Shown piece by piece: positions 8,180-16,387 of a DNA stretch of 64,000 bases. A program made the translations under genes and the position numbers. Each line of letters opens with the position of its first letter. Within the stretch, counting starts at the first letter, position 1. Under the pieces are notes generated by a model. It saw only the letters and a list, made by a program, of their open reading frames with translations, was not told where the DNA came from and ran no database searches. Source of the DNA: Hymenobacter rubidus (GTDB lineage Bacteria; Bacteroidota; Bacteroidia; Cytophagales; Hymenobacteraceae); contig NZ_JAERQF010000004.1 in NCBI RefSeq assembly GCF_016734815.1, positions 124,001 through 188,000 on the forward strand, in the 5' to 3' direction.

Positions 8180-8590
8180 CTAGTTCAGCAGCTTTTCCAG
8201 TAGGCTGAGGCTGTCGGCCAGGTCGGAACCGGTTTCAAAGTCCAGGGGCTTGAGAATGTAGCCGCTCACGCCCAGCTTATCGGCGTTCAGGCGGTCCACG
8301 TCCATGCTGGAAGTGGTGGTGATGAACACCGGAATATGAGCAATTTCGGGGTTGGCCCGCAGCTCGGTCAGAAACTCGAGGCCGTTCATGCGGGGCATGT
8401 TCAGGTCCAGCAGTATCACTTCGGGCAGGGGGCGCAGGGGCTCGGTGCCGTTGCGGCCCAGCAGCAGGTCCAGCGCTTCTTCGCCGTTGAAGGCCGTGTG
8501 CAGCTGGTGCGGCACGTTGAATTTGGCAAAGGATTTCTCCGCCGTCATCGTATCAAAAATATCGTCTTCGACTAGTAATACAGAACGCAT
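8180..8590 (-). CDS. single-domain response regulator (CheY-like)
   Basis: 136 residues, a receiver domain only: acidic pair D10 with E8/D9, phosphoacceptor D62 in LLDLNMPRMNG, T/S switch in FITTTSS and the conserved lysine in YILKPL. There is no output domain, so it would signal by protein contact or phosphotransfer. The CHASE3 histidine kinase gene is upstream on the same strand, separated by 262 bases that carry a large palindrome, and it is the obvious candidate partner. Similar single-domain regulators of the Rcp1 type commonly pair with such kinases. Confidence 0.87.
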   Translation of the reverse strand: MRSVLLVEDDIFDTMTAEKSFAKFNVPHQLHTAFNGEEALDLLLGRNGTEPLRPLPEVILLDLNMPRMNGLEFLTELRANPEIAHIPVFITTTSSMDVDRLNADKLGVSGYILKPLDFETGSDLADSLSLLEKLLN

Positions 8591-8596
8591 AAAAAC

Positions 8597-8850
8597 AATG
8601 AGTAATTAACAATCAGCAGTGGGCAGTGAAGCTGATTGGGAAGTCCCCTTTGGCCGTCATGCAGAGCGCAGCGAAGCATCTTGCTTGTGATAGTAACTCA
8701 ATCGATTGGTTTACTTTGGCACGCGAGATGCTTCGCTGCGCTCTGCATGACGGCCAAAGGGGACTTCCCAAACGGCCTCATTGTGTTGTTGACGGGTAAC
8801 AGCAAGTAAAGCGCGAACTGTTCATTGTTAACTGACAACTGTCAATTGAT
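8597..8850. repeat. family A copy d nested between degenerate inverted arms of a second repeat type
   Basis: The core 8637-8770 is a family A palindrome (CGTCATGCAGAGCGCAGCG / CGCTGCGCTCTGCATGACG) extended by outer matching arms GGGAAGTCCCCTTTGG / CCAAAGGGGACTTCCC. It is flanked by loosely inverted segments of another type: ACAATGAGTAATTAACAATC at 8597 and GTTCATTGTTAACTGACAAC at 8820, related to the atpD-atpC repeat. The whole stretch fills the kinase-to-regulator gap. Confidence 0.75.
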
Positions 8851-8852
8851 TT

Positions 8853-10343
8853 TCACTTAGGCCACGTAAAGATAAAGCCGGCCCCCTGCCCAACCGCCGA
8901 TTCGACCCGAATGGTGCCCTGCTGCTCATTAATAATCTTTTGCACGATGCTGAGCCCGATGCCGGTGCTTTCGGCCGTGTTCCGGTCGCGCAACGTTTGG
9001 AACAACAGAAAAATCTTCTGGTGGTATTCCGGCGCAATGCCCGGCCCGTCGTCCTGCACCCGAAACTCATAAAAATCACCGGCGTCCTGGCAGGTCACCT
9101 CCAGGTGGCCGGCGCCGCGCTGGTGGTATTTCACGGCGTTGGAGAGCAGGTTGGTGAAAACTTGCTGCAAGCTGAGCCGGTCGGTGACGAAGGTGGGCAT
9201 GTCGGGGCCGATGCGCAGCCTGAAATCGGGCGGCACCACCAAGTCGGCTACTTCGTGCAGCAGCTGGCTTACGTCGGTGTTTTCGCGCGACTGCGCCGTG
9301 CGGCCTACGCGGGCGTAGGCCAGCAGGCCGTTTATCAGGTCTTCGAGGCGGGCGAGGCGGCCCTTCATCTGGTCGAGGTAGGTGCGCAGCTGCGGCGACA
9401 GCTCGGCCGACAGCTCGTCCTCAATCCACTTCACAATGGTGGTCACGCCCCGTAGCGGCGCCTTCAAATCGTGCGAGGCCACGTAGGCAAACTGGTCGAG
9501 CTCCTTGTTCCGCTTTTCCAGGGCGCTGAAGCTGGCGTCCAGGGTCTGGGTCATGCGGTTGAGCGACGCGGCCAGGCCCCCCAGGTTGTCACCGGCCGAG
9601 TCGGTGATTCTGACCGTGTAGTCGCCCTGCACAATCTGCTCGGCCAGGGCCCGAATCTGGGCAATGCGCCGGCTCACCTCCGCATTCACGTCGGCCAGCT
9701 CGCTTTGCAGGCGCCGGTTGTCGGCCAGCTCCTGCACAATCTTGGTCACCAGCCACACCACAATCAGCACCGCCAGCACCGCCGATACCAGCACCACAAT
9801 GGGCGTGGCTTTCTCAAAAACGTCCTGCAAGGCACTGCGCTGGGCCAGCAGCGCCATTTCGTTTTGCTTGATGCGGGCGTAGAGCAGGCGCACCTGCCGC
9901 AGCGTTTGCCGGTCGGTATCGAGCAGCGTTTGCATGGCCGAATGGCTCATGGATTTCTTGATTTCCGTGAGGGGCCGCAAAATCCGAAACTCCTGCTCCA
10001 CCAGCTGCCGCAGCGAGTCGAGACGGGCCCGCTGGGCGGGGTTGTCGACTGTGAGTGCCTGGAGGCGCTCCAGGCTGGCCGGCAGCTGGCCGGTGGCCAT
10101 GCTGTAGGGCCGCAGGTACACCGTGTCGCCGGTAAGCAGGTAGCCCCGAGTGCCGGCCTGCGCATCCTTGAGCACGGCCGTCACCGATTCCACTTCCTGC
10201 AACACCTGGTAAGTGTGCTGCACGTTATCGGTTTGCACGCTCAGGCCCCGGATGCTCCAGAACGAAGCCGCTGCCGTGAGCAGGAGCACCCCGATGGCTA
10301 AGGCAAAGCCAACAATTATTTTTGTGTCGATTTTTGATTTCAT
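8853..10343 (-). CDS. CHASE3-HAMP sensor histidine kinase
   Basis: A 496-residue membrane sensor kinase. TM1 lies at about 9-28, a CHASE3-like extracytoplasmic domain at 35-175 (with LKDAQAGTRGYLLTGD near 58-72), TM2 at about 181-201, and a HAMP-like linker at 202-260. The dimerisation/phosphoacceptor domain has H291 in QFAYVASHDLKAPLRGV. The ATPase domain has an N box (FTNLLSNAVKYH), G1 (DDGPGIAPEYHQKIF) and G2 (STGIGLSIV). Autophosphorylation on H291 and transfer to the neighbouring receiver (8180-8590) is the likely route; the stimulus is unknown. TACCTTCG (10350-10357, minus), one base off the -7 consensus, ends 6 bases before the ATG. Confidence 0.9.
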   Translation of the reverse strand: MKSKIDTKIIVGFALAIGVLLLTAAASFWSIRGLSVQTDNVQHTYQVLQEVESVTAVLKDAQAGTRGYLLTGDTVYLRPYSMATGQLPASLERLQALTVDNPAQRARLDSLRQLVEQEFRILRPLTEIKKSMSHSAMQTLLDTDRQTLRQVRLLYARIKQNEMALLAQRSALQDVFEKATPIVVLVSAVLAVLIVVWLVTKIVQELADNRRLQSELADVNAEVSRRIAQIRALAEQIVQGDYTVRITDSAGDNLGGLAASLNRMTQTLDASFSALEKRNKELDQFAYVASHDLKAPLRGVTTIVKWIEDELSAELSPQLRTYLDQMKGRLARLEDLINGLLAYARVGRTAQSRENTDVSQLLHEVADLVVPPDFRLRIGPDMPTFVTDRLSLQQVFTNLLSNAVKYHQRGAGHLEVTCQDAGDFYEFRVQDDGPGIAPEYHQKIFLLFQTLRDRNTAESTGIGLSIVQKIINEQQGTIRVESAVGQGAGFIFTWPK

Positions 10344-10411
10344 GCGCTGCGAAGGTACTGGCCCGCCCTACGCCGGCTGGTGCGCCTAGGTTGGGCCAGC
10401 CGCGCCGCCGG

Positions 10412-10419
10412 TATCTTTG
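10412..10419 (+). promoter_or_regulatory. Bacteroidota -7 promoter element TATCTTTG
   Basis: TATCTTTG matches TAnnTTTG and ends 5 bases before the ATG at 10425. A TTGG lies 17 bases upstream (10391-10394) as a possible -33 element. It supports the 10425 start over the upstream in-frame start at 10380. Confidence 0.5.
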
Positions 10420-10424
10420 CGCCC

Positions 10425-11255
10425 ATGCCCTTCGCCCCGACTGACCGCCTCAGCAGCCCCCAGAATCCGCGCATCAAGCAGCTCCTAAAGCTGCAGCAAA
10501 AATCGGCCGAGCGCCGCGCCCTGGGCCTCACCCTCGTTGAAGGCCTGCGCGAGCTTAGCATTGCCGTTGAGGCGGGGGTGGCCGTGGCCACGCTCTACAC
10601 CTGCCCCGAGCTGGCCGGCGAAACCGGTTTAAAGGATTTGCAAAAGTTGTTTCTCGGCAAAAAAGACGCGCCCGAGTGGTTCGAAGTCACCCGCCCGGTT
10701 TTCGAAAAAGTAGCCTACCGCGAAGGTTCCGATGGCCTGCTGGCCGTATTGAAAACGCCCGCCCGTACCCTCGCCGACCTGCGCCTGCCCGCCAACCCAC
10801 TCGTCCTCGTGCTCGAAGCCGTGGAGAAGCCCGGCAACCTCGGCGCCATCCTCCGCACCGCCGACGCCGCGCCCGTCGATGCCGTGCTCATCGGCGACCC
10901 GCGCACCGATTTATTCAACCCCAATACCATCCGCTCCAGCATCGGCTGCGTGTTTTCAGTGCCCGTAGTGGCTGCGCCGATGGCCGAAATCTTTGATTTC
11001 CTGCGCCAGAAAGGCATCCGCAGCTACGCCGCTGCCCTCACGCCCCAGGCACATTCCTACCTGGAGTGCGACTTCGGCCCGCCCACGGCTCTCGTCCTCG
11101 GCACCGAAGCCGACGGCCTGACCCCCGCCGCCCAGGCTGCCTGCGACGAAACCATCATCATCCCCATGATGGGCCGCATCGACTCGCTCAACGTGAGCGT
11201 GGCCGGGGCGGTGCTGGCCTTCGAGGCCGTGCGCCAGCGCCGCGCTAATGATTAG
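10425..11255 (+). CDS. SpoU/TrmH-family 2'-O-ribose RNA methyltransferase
   Basis: A 276-residue SPOUT methyltransferase. The N-terminal substrate-binding domain includes 'SPQNPRIKQLLKLQQKSAERRALGLTLVEGLREL'. The SpoU knot domain carries motif 1 (EKPGNLGAILRTADAAPVDAVLI), motif 2 (VLGTEADGLT) and motif 3 (IPMMGRIDSLNVSVAGAVLAFEA), which form the trefoil knot that binds S-adenosylmethionine. The RNA target (23S rRNA or tRNA) cannot be read from the sequence. The 3' end overlaps the convergent coiled-coil gene by 4 bases. Start chosen from the -7 element just upstream. Confidence 0.87.
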   Translation: MPFAPTDRLSSPQNPRIKQLLKLQQKSAERRALGLTLVEGLRELSIAVEAGVAVATLYTCPELAGETGLKDLQKLFLGKKDAPEWFEVTRPVFEKVAYREGSDGLLAVLKTPARTLADLRLPANPLVLVLEAVEKPGNLGAILRTADAAPVDAVLIGDPRTDLFNPNTIRSSIGCVFSVPVVAAPMAEIFDFLRQKGIRSYAAALTPQAHSYLECDFGPPTALVLGTEADGLTPAAQAACDETIIIPMMGRIDSLNVSVAGAVLAFEAVRQRRAND

Positions 11256-11584
11256 GCGGCGTCCGTGGCCGGGTTTTCAAGTTTGGTGACGCGGGTTTTT
11301 AGCTGGTCGATTTCCTGACCGGTACCGATGTATCGGTCAGTGCCTCGATTCATGGCATCCAGAATAGCATTGGTCATGCCATTAAAGGTTTGCGCCAGTT
11401 CAGCCAAGCCGTCGCGTACTTCCCGCCGCAGCCCGCCAATTTCTTCTTTCATCTCCTGCCGCAGCCCACCGATTTCTTCTTTCATCTCTCGTCGCAAGGC
11501 GGCAATGTCTTCGCGCATGGCGTGTTGCTCAATGAGAATTTCGGCCACTACTTCGGGTAGGTCGCGCTTATCTCGTGGATTCAT
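11252..11584 (-). CDS. small coiled-coil protein
   Basis: 110 residues, predicted almost wholly alpha-helical. A coiled coil at about 20-65 contains an 11-residue unit KEEIGGLRQEM repeated in tandem (KEEIGGLRREV), and a second charged helix lies at about 88-105 (DQLKTRVTKLEN). Function unknown; such proteins often oligomerise or act as small partners in multi-gene systems. It is the last gene of a four-gene minus-strand run that includes a PIN nuclease, and it overlaps the 3' end of the SpoU methyltransferase gene by 4 bases. Confidence 0.65.
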   Translation of the reverse strand: MNPRDKRDLPEVVAEILIEQHAMREDIAALRREMKEEIGGLRQEMKEEIGGLRREVRDGLAELAQTFNGMTNAILDAMNRGTDRYIGTGQEIDQLKTRVTKLENPATDAA

Positions 11585-11655
11585 GTGGTCAGGTAGAGGA
11601 GATTGTGAAAGACTAAGTTACTACGAAAAAGAGCAAGTAACCGACCGGCTTCTGC

Positions 11656-12171
11656 CTAATAAATCGTCACGCCAAACCCTAGTTCTTTCGCCAATTTACG
11701 GGCTTCTTCCACCTGCGCATCGGCCACTATGCTCAAGGCGTAGGAGTCGCTGTCCAGCGTGAACAGCACCACTGCTAAGCCGGCTGGCTCGGCCATATCC
11801 TGCACGACATCAAGCGCTTCGGGGCCGGTTACTTGTGCGCGGCCCTGACAAGATTCATTTAGCTGGATGGCGCGGCGTTGCTGCGTCAAGGTTTCATTGA
11901 TGCCGTAAACCAAATCAGCGGCCCGGTCTTTCCAGTCGCTTTCCCAGACCAGTTCCTCCGTCAGTAGCGCATCAATCAGTGCCAAATCGCGCAATTCCTG
12001 CGCTGGCAGCGCTGTCACGATGCCGCGCTCCGCCAGTTCCTCGGCAAACTGCTCTTGGTAAGCGGCCGGGTCGCGCAATGCCAGCGCCAGGCGCTCGCTC
12101 ACGCGCTGGGTGGCCTCCGCATCATTCAGGGTAAAGAGCTGCACAAAGCAGCTCAGATTCTCTTGATTCAT
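11656..12171 (-). CDS. uncharacterised acidic protein (possibly DUF6630-like)
   Basis: 171 residues from the ATG at 12171; a TTG nine codons upstream is also possible. The N-terminal half is helical (DAEATQRVSERLALALRDPAAYQEQFAEELAERG), followed by 'LIDALLTEELVWESDWKDRAADLVYGIN'. The C-terminal half has an alternating pattern (LAVVLFTLDSDSYALSIVADAQVEEARKLAKELGFG) that suggests a small alpha/beta domain. I recall similar sequences grouped as DUF6630, but I am not certain. It begins 39 bases after the PIN gene and is probably cotranscribed with it. Confidence 0.6.
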   Translation of the reverse strand: MNQENLSCFVQLFTLNDAEATQRVSERLALALRDPAAYQEQFAEELAERGIVTALPAQELRDLALIDALLTEELVWESDWKDRAADLVYGINETLTQQRRAIQLNESCQGRAQVTGPEALDVVQDMAEPAGLAVVLFTLDSDSYALSIVADAQVEEARKLAKELGFGVTIY

Positions 12172-12210
12172 ATTATTCGTGAGGTAGCGCTGCAACACGA
12201 TGGCGGGCAG

Positions 12211-12693
12211 TTAAAACCCAAGTGTGCCGAATACTTCTGTATGAGGAGTTTTCAAATCCACGAACTGAAACCGTGGACTTTGTCCTGCTTGCCGCAGTAG
12301 AGTATGCACTTTCCCGCTTTCCGAATCGGAGGTAACATAATATCCAATCGATGCCTCGCTATCGGCTTGAGCAAATAGCTTGGTGTCGTTGGGGATAATC
12401 GTGCGGTCAAGCAATACGCTACGCCCTTTATTTGCGAATACTGCCGCCGCCAATTCTCCAGCTCGCACCGCATGAATTGTATTGAATGGCAAAATCCGTA
12501 CGTTTTTCAGGGGCAATTGGTCGATGTTGCCCCGTACGCAAAATTCCGCGATGCTTACTGTTGAAATAAGCATCGGGTACTGTTCCTGCTGAAAATAACG
12601 GAAATAGCCTTCTGCCTGCCGCGCCAGCGGGTCGTTTGGGTTGAGCAAACGAATGAAAAAGCTGGTTTCGAGAAGTACGCTTTTATTCAGCAT
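12211..12693 (-). CDS. PIN-domain ribonuclease-like protein (VapC-like)
   Basis: 160 residues matching the PIN fold: an acidic residue at the end of strand 1 (E9 in SVLLETSFFIRLL, where Asp is usual), E50 in STVSIAEFCVRG, D103 in IIPNDTKLFAQA and D123 in YYVTSDSESGK. Together these would form the Mg-binding acidic quartet of PIN ribonucleases. The first position is Glu rather than Asp, a conservative change. The start codon lies only 3 bases after the stop of the 259-residue gene upstream, so the two are cotranscribed and probably translationally coupled, as in toxin-antitoxin pairs. The upstream partner, however, is far larger than VapB antitoxins and shows no DNA-binding motif I can see. 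Confidence 0.72.
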   Translation of the reverse strand: MLNKSVLLETSFFIRLLNPNDPLARQAEGYFRYFQQEQYPMLISTVSIAEFCVRGNIDQLPLKNVRILPFNTIHAVRAGELAAAVFANKGRSVLLDRTIIPNDTKLFAQADSEASIGYYVTSDSESGKVHTLLRQAGQSPRFQFVDLKTPHTEVFGTLGF

Positions 12694-12696
12694 AGA

Positions 12697-13476
12697 TTAT
12701 TCAGCATATCCGCGCAATTCCCGCAACCAAGCGTCGGCATCCAGTGGCCAGTCATTCTTCGTCGCCTTGCGCCGTAAGGCTGCCAGATACTGCTCATCAT
12801 ACCGGCTTTCATAGTCAATCATTTCGATGAAATGCAGGTTGTTGCGATTCACTTCGCCCGTTCGCAAGTCCTGCTGTCCGGTGGCGCGCACACCATAGTC
12901 GCGGTAAAGGGGATTTCCTTCAATCCGCTTCAACTCTTCCTTTGTGGTTTGTAGAACCACTGTGCCAGCCTCGGCCGTTTGCAAATGAATGTTGGGCCGG
13001 GTTGAACCGCCCATGTCCGTGATGCGGCCATAGAAATAGAATTCCGCATCAACCCAGGTCACCGCCGTGCGCTCGTAATGCGTCGTGGCATCGATAACCA
13101 GCGTACTGGCATCGGCTAGTGAGGTTTTGATTTCAAATTGAAAGTCGTGCTGTCGGGCCTCCGCCTGGAAGTATTCTATCGCCTTCGCCGTGTCAGGCTG
13201 CAAAAAATCAAGGTCACCCTGCGTCTGTACTACCTGCAAAATAGCGTTGAACCCAATCACCGTTTGCAACGCCGTCGTCAGCAGATGCCGCACTGAACCG
13301 TCCTTGATTTCATAGGAAACCAAGGGCCGTTCCCGCTTCGAACTGCCAAACAAAAGTCCTTCCACGTGCTGGAGCGTGGCCAGCACATGTTTCACGTCAT
13401 ACGTAGCGGGCGAGAGTGCAAAAGCACCCTGCCGCCCACTGATATGAATCTCTATTTGACCGGTTTTTTCCAACAT
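12697..13476 (-). CDS. uncharacterised protein, first gene of the PIN operon
   Basis: 259 residues that I do not recognise. Visible features are an N-terminal strand-rich part (GQIEIHISGRQGAFALSPATYDVKHVLATLQHVEGLLFG), a short hydrophobic helix (HLLTTALQTVIGFNAILQVVQ at about 77-97), a middle region of alternating pattern (STLVIDATTHYERTAVTWVDAEFYFYGRI), and a C-terminal charged helical tail with 'YDEQYLAALRRKATKNDWPLDADAWLRELRGYAE'. It has no signal peptide and no obvious catalytic motif. Placed 3 bases before the PIN gene, it is the best candidate for its cognate regulator, inhibitor or targeting subunit. That is an inference from layout only. Confidence 0.6.
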   Translation of the reverse strand: MLEKTGQIEIHISGRQGAFALSPATYDVKHVLATLQHVEGLLFGSSKRERPLVSYEIKDGSVRHLLTTALQTVIGFNAILQVVQTQGDLDFLQPDTAKAIEYFQAEARQHDFQFEIKTSLADASTLVIDATTHYERTAVTWVDAEFYFYGRITDMGGSTRPNIHLQTAEAGTVVLQTTKEELKRIEGNPLYRDYGVRATGQQDLRTGEVNRNNLHFIEMIDYESRYDEQYLAALRRKATKNDWPLDADAWLRELRGYAE

Positions 13477-13574
13477 TGCTCAAACGCGCCCGAAACGCTC
13501 CGTAATGATAATACACCAATCACTTCTGATTGGGAAACGCGCTTTTCACCACCTGCGTTTCCCCGCCTGAAATG

Positions 13575-13603
13575 AAAAAGGGCGCGACCAAAGCCGCGCC
13601 CTC
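13575..13603 (-). terminator. intrinsic terminator after typA
   Basis: GGGCGCG/CGCGCCC stem with an A tract on the plus strand (U tract on the minus transcript), about 25 bases past the typA stop codon. Confidence 0.8.
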
Positions 13604-13627
13604 TTCAAAATCATTTATTCAGAATAA

Positions 13628-15439
13628 TTAGTCAGCCTGTTTGGCGTAGCGCAGACGCTCGTTTTCGTCGAGCAGAATCTTGCGCATCCGAATCGACTTC
13701 GGTGTCACCTCCAGGTACTCATCCTTCTGGATATATTCCATGGCTTCTTCCAGCGAGAACTGGCGCTTGGGAACAATCTTGGCGTTGTCATCCGTGCCCG
13801 AAGCGCGCATGTTAGTCAGCTTCTTGCCTTTCTGGATGTTAATGGTCAGGTCGTTCGGGCGGGTGTGCTCGCCGATTACCTGACCAGCATATACTTCCTC
13901 GCCCGGGTCCACGAAGAACGAGCCACGGTCCTGCATCTTGTCGATGGTGTAAGCCGTGCCGGGGCCGGTTTCCAGCGAAATCAGCGAACCCGCAATGCGG
14001 CCGGGGATGGTGCCTTTGTGCTCCTCATAATCCACGAAGCGGTGGTTCATGATGGCCTCGCCGCCGGTGGCAGTCAGCACGTTGTTACGCAGGCCAATCA
14101 GGCCGCGCGACGGGATGTTGAACTCCAGGTGCTGCAGGTCGCCCTTGGGCTCCATGATGGTCATTTCGCCTTTGCGCATGCTCACCAGCTCAATCACCTT
14201 ACCGGCCGATTCTTCGGGCACGTCCACCACCAGCAATTCAATTGGCTCCAAGCGCTTGCCGTTGTCGTCTTCCTTGAACAGCACCTGGGGCTGGCCCACC
14301 TGCAGCTCGTAGCCTTCGCGGCGCATGGTTTCAATCAGTACCGACAAGTGCAGAATACCACGACCAAACACGAGGAAGGTATCCTCTTTGTCGGTCGCCT
14401 CCACGCGCAGGGCGAGATTTTTCTCAGTCTCCTTGAACAGACGGTCGCGCAAGTGACGCGACGTTACAAACTTGCCTTCCTTGCCGAAGAACGGCGAGTT
14501 GTTGATGGTGAACAGCATATTCATCGTCGGCTCGTCGATGCTGATGCGCTCCAGTTGCTCGGGGTTGTCAGCATCGGCCAGCGTATCACCAATATCGAAG
14601 CCTTCGATGCCCGACACGGCGCAGATTTCGCCGCTGCTCACTTCCGAAACCTTGTTGCGGCCAAGGCCTTCAAATACATGCAGCTCGCGGATTTTTACTT
14701 TTTTAATGCTGCCATCGGCCTTCATCAGGCTCATGTTGGCGCCTTCGCGCAGCGTACCGCGGTGCACCCGGCCGATGGCGATACGGCCCACAAACGACGA
14801 ATAGTCGAGCGAGGTAATCTGCATCTGGGGCGTGCCTTCCAGGGTCGGCGCGGGCGGAATCGAGGCCAGCACGGCGTCGAGCAGCGGGGTGATGTTGTCG
14901 GTTTTGACTTTCCAGTCGGTGCTCATCCAGCCCTGCTTCGAGGAGCCGTACAAAGTCACGAAATCGAGCTGGTCTTCCGACGCGCCGAGGTTGAACATGA
15001 GGTCGAATACCTGCTCGTGCACCTCGTCGGGGCGGCAGTTTTCCTTGTCCACTTTGTTCACCACCACAATGGGCTTCAGGCCCAAGTCGATGGCTTTGCC
15101 GAGCACGAAGCGGGTCTGCGGCATGGCGCCTTCGAAGGCATCCACGAGCAGCAGTACGCCGTCGGCCAGCTTCAACACGCGCTCTACCTCACCGCCGAAG
15201 TCGGCGTGACCAGGGGTGTCGATGATGTTGATTTTAACGTCTTTATACCGAACGGATACGTTCTTGGAAACGATGGTAATGCCGCGCTCGCGCTCCAAGT
15301 CATTGTTATCGAGGATGAGGTCGTCGAAGTGCTGGTGCGCGTCGAAAATTTTGGATGCGTGGATAATCTTATCCACCAAAGTTGTCTTGCCGTGGTCAAC
15401 GTGAGCGATGATGGCAATGTTCCGAATATTCTGGGCCAT
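13628..15439 (-). CDS. typA: translational GTPase TypA/BipA
   Basis: 603 residues from ATG 15439. This ribosome-associated GTPase helps 50S assembly and adaptation to stress. G1 is AHVDHGKTTLVDKI at residues 11-24, switch region ERERGITIVSKN, G3 DTPGHADFGGEVERVL, G4 NKVDKE; these are followed by EF-G-like domains II and V (RGILHLSVLIETMRREGYE, MRKGEM, RGLIGLRN) and the BipA C-terminal region. Length and motif order match BipA/TypA rather than EF-G or LepA. An in-frame extension to 15556 lacks homology and lies upstream of a TACCTTTG -7 element (15460-15467), so the ATG at 15439 is preferred. Confidence 0.95.
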   Translation of the reverse strand: MAQNIRNIAIIAHVDHGKTTLVDKIIHASKIFDAHQHFDDLILDNNDLERERGITIVSKNVSVRYKDVKINIIDTPGHADFGGEVERVLKLADGVLLLVDAFEGAMPQTRFVLGKAIDLGLKPIVVVNKVDKENCRPDEVHEQVFDLMFNLGASEDQLDFVTLYGSSKQGWMSTDWKVKTDNITPLLDAVLASIPPAPTLEGTPQMQITSLDYSSFVGRIAIGRVHRGTLREGANMSLMKADGSIKKVKIRELHVFEGLGRNKVSEVSSGEICAVSGIEGFDIGDTLADADNPEQLERISIDEPTMNMLFTINNSPFFGKEGKFVTSRHLRDRLFKETEKNLALRVEATDKEDTFLVFGRGILHLSVLIETMRREGYELQVGQPQVLFKEDDNGKRLEPIELLVVDVPEESAGKVIELVSMRKGEMTIMEPKGDLQHLEFNIPSRGLIGLRNNVLTATGGEAIMNHRFVDYEEHKGTIPGRIAGSLISLETGPGTAYTIDKMQDRGSFFVDPGEEVYAGQVIGEHTRPNDLTINIQKGKKLTNMRASGTDDNAKIVPKRQFSLEEAMEYIQKDEYLEVTPKSIRMRKILLDENERLRYAKQAD

Positions 15440-15459
15440 ATGGGTTGGTTTTGCGGGTG

Positions 15460-15467
15460 CAAAGGTA
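15460..15467 (-). promoter_or_regulatory. Bacteroidota -7 promoter element TACCTTTG for typA
   Basis: Minus-strand TACCTTTG, ending 20 bases before the typA ATG. No clear TTTG is found at the -33 distance. Confidence 0.5.
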
Positions 15468-15679
15468 CGGATAAAAAGGCGCAAAGCCTTGTGGTACTCA
15501 ACTATTAACACGCGGCCGGCCGGGGTAAGCCGCCGAGATGCCCTCGCGACAGCCAAGCGTGTCGCCCTAAATCGGTTAGCTGGGGCGTAAGGTTCCCGAC
15601 GATTATGCGTCTACCCCGCCGACCGAACGGGGCACCGCCGCCGTATGTTGGTCACATACTCTTCAACCCAACCTTCGCC

Positions 15680-16234
15680 ATGCGTTTTCCCCTGCTCTTT
15701 CTTCTGGTTTCGGTGCTTTCGCTCAATTCGGCTTGCTCGCAGAAGCGCGACGTGGCCGCGAACGCCGCACCCCGCCCGCCGCGCACCGTGGCCGGCAAAA
15801 CCTATTTCCAGCCCCAGCCCGTGACCGGCAAGCCCGATGAATTTCCGGTGCGCCACACCGAGGCCGAATGGAAAAAACTCCTCACGCCCGACCAGTTCTA
15901 CATCCTGCGCGAGCAGGGCACTGAACGGCCTTTTACCGGAAAATACCACGACAACCACGCCGCTGGCAACTACTACTGCGCCGCCGACCATAACCTGCTC
16001 TTCACCTCCGACACCAAGTTTGAGTCGGGCACCGGCTGGCCCAGCTTCTACGCACCAGCCACGAATACCAGCGTCAAAATTGCCTCTGACAACAGCTTCG
16101 GCATGAGCCGCGACGAGATTGTGTGCGCCAAATGCGGCGGCCACCTCGGCCACGTTTTCGACGACGGCCCCAAGCCTACCGGCCAGCGCTACTGCATGGA
16201 TGGCAATGCGTTGGTGTTTGAGCAGAAAAAGTAG
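15680..16234 (+). CDS. msrB: lipoprotein methionine-R-sulfoxide reductase (MsrB)
   Basis: 184 residues. Signal peptide with lipobox (LLVSVLSLNSA|C19) predicts a lipid-anchored envelope enzyme reducing methionine-R-sulfoxide in exported proteins. The SelR domain has GTGWPSFYAP, the second zinc pair CAKCGGHLGHVF, and the catalytic Cys in RYCMDGNAL. The position of the first zinc CxxC reads CAAD, so only one of its two cysteines is present and zinc binding may be weakened or absent. The ATG at 15680 is chosen because it starts the signal peptide. A strong terminator follows at 16272-16304. Confidence 0.9.
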   Translation: MRFPLLFLLVSVLSLNSACSQKRDVAANAAPRPPRTVAGKTYFQPQPVTGKPDEFPVRHTEAEWKKLLTPDQFYILREQGTERPFTGKYHDNHAAGNYYCAADHNLLFTSDTKFESGTGWPSFYAPATNTSVKIASDNSFGMSRDEIVCAKCGGHLGHVFDDGPKPTGQRYCMDGNALVFEQKK

Positions 16235-16271
16235 AACAAGCTGTATTATTCTAGGAAAATTCACAAATGTC

Positions 16272-16304
16272 AGCCCTTCGGAAATCCAAGCCGAAGGGCT
16301 TTTT
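16272..16304 (+). terminator. intrinsic terminator after msrB
   Basis: AGCCCTTCGG/CCGAAGGGCT stem followed by TTTTT, 38 bases past the msrB stop. Confidence 0.85.
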
Positions 16305-16387
16305 CGTTGGTGTTGGCAAGCATTCGGTCAATCGGGCCAAAAGCTCATCTGAGTATACATTTAAATATTTATACTTAACTTCCTTCT

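Noticed and set aside
13865..15508. A 547-codon plus-strand frame opposite typA
   Set aside because: Mirror frame of a highly conserved GTPase; low-complexity composition and no recognisable motif.
15439..15556. Longer typA start at 15556
   Set aside because: The extra 39 residues have no similarity to TypA, and a -7 promoter element lies between the two starts.
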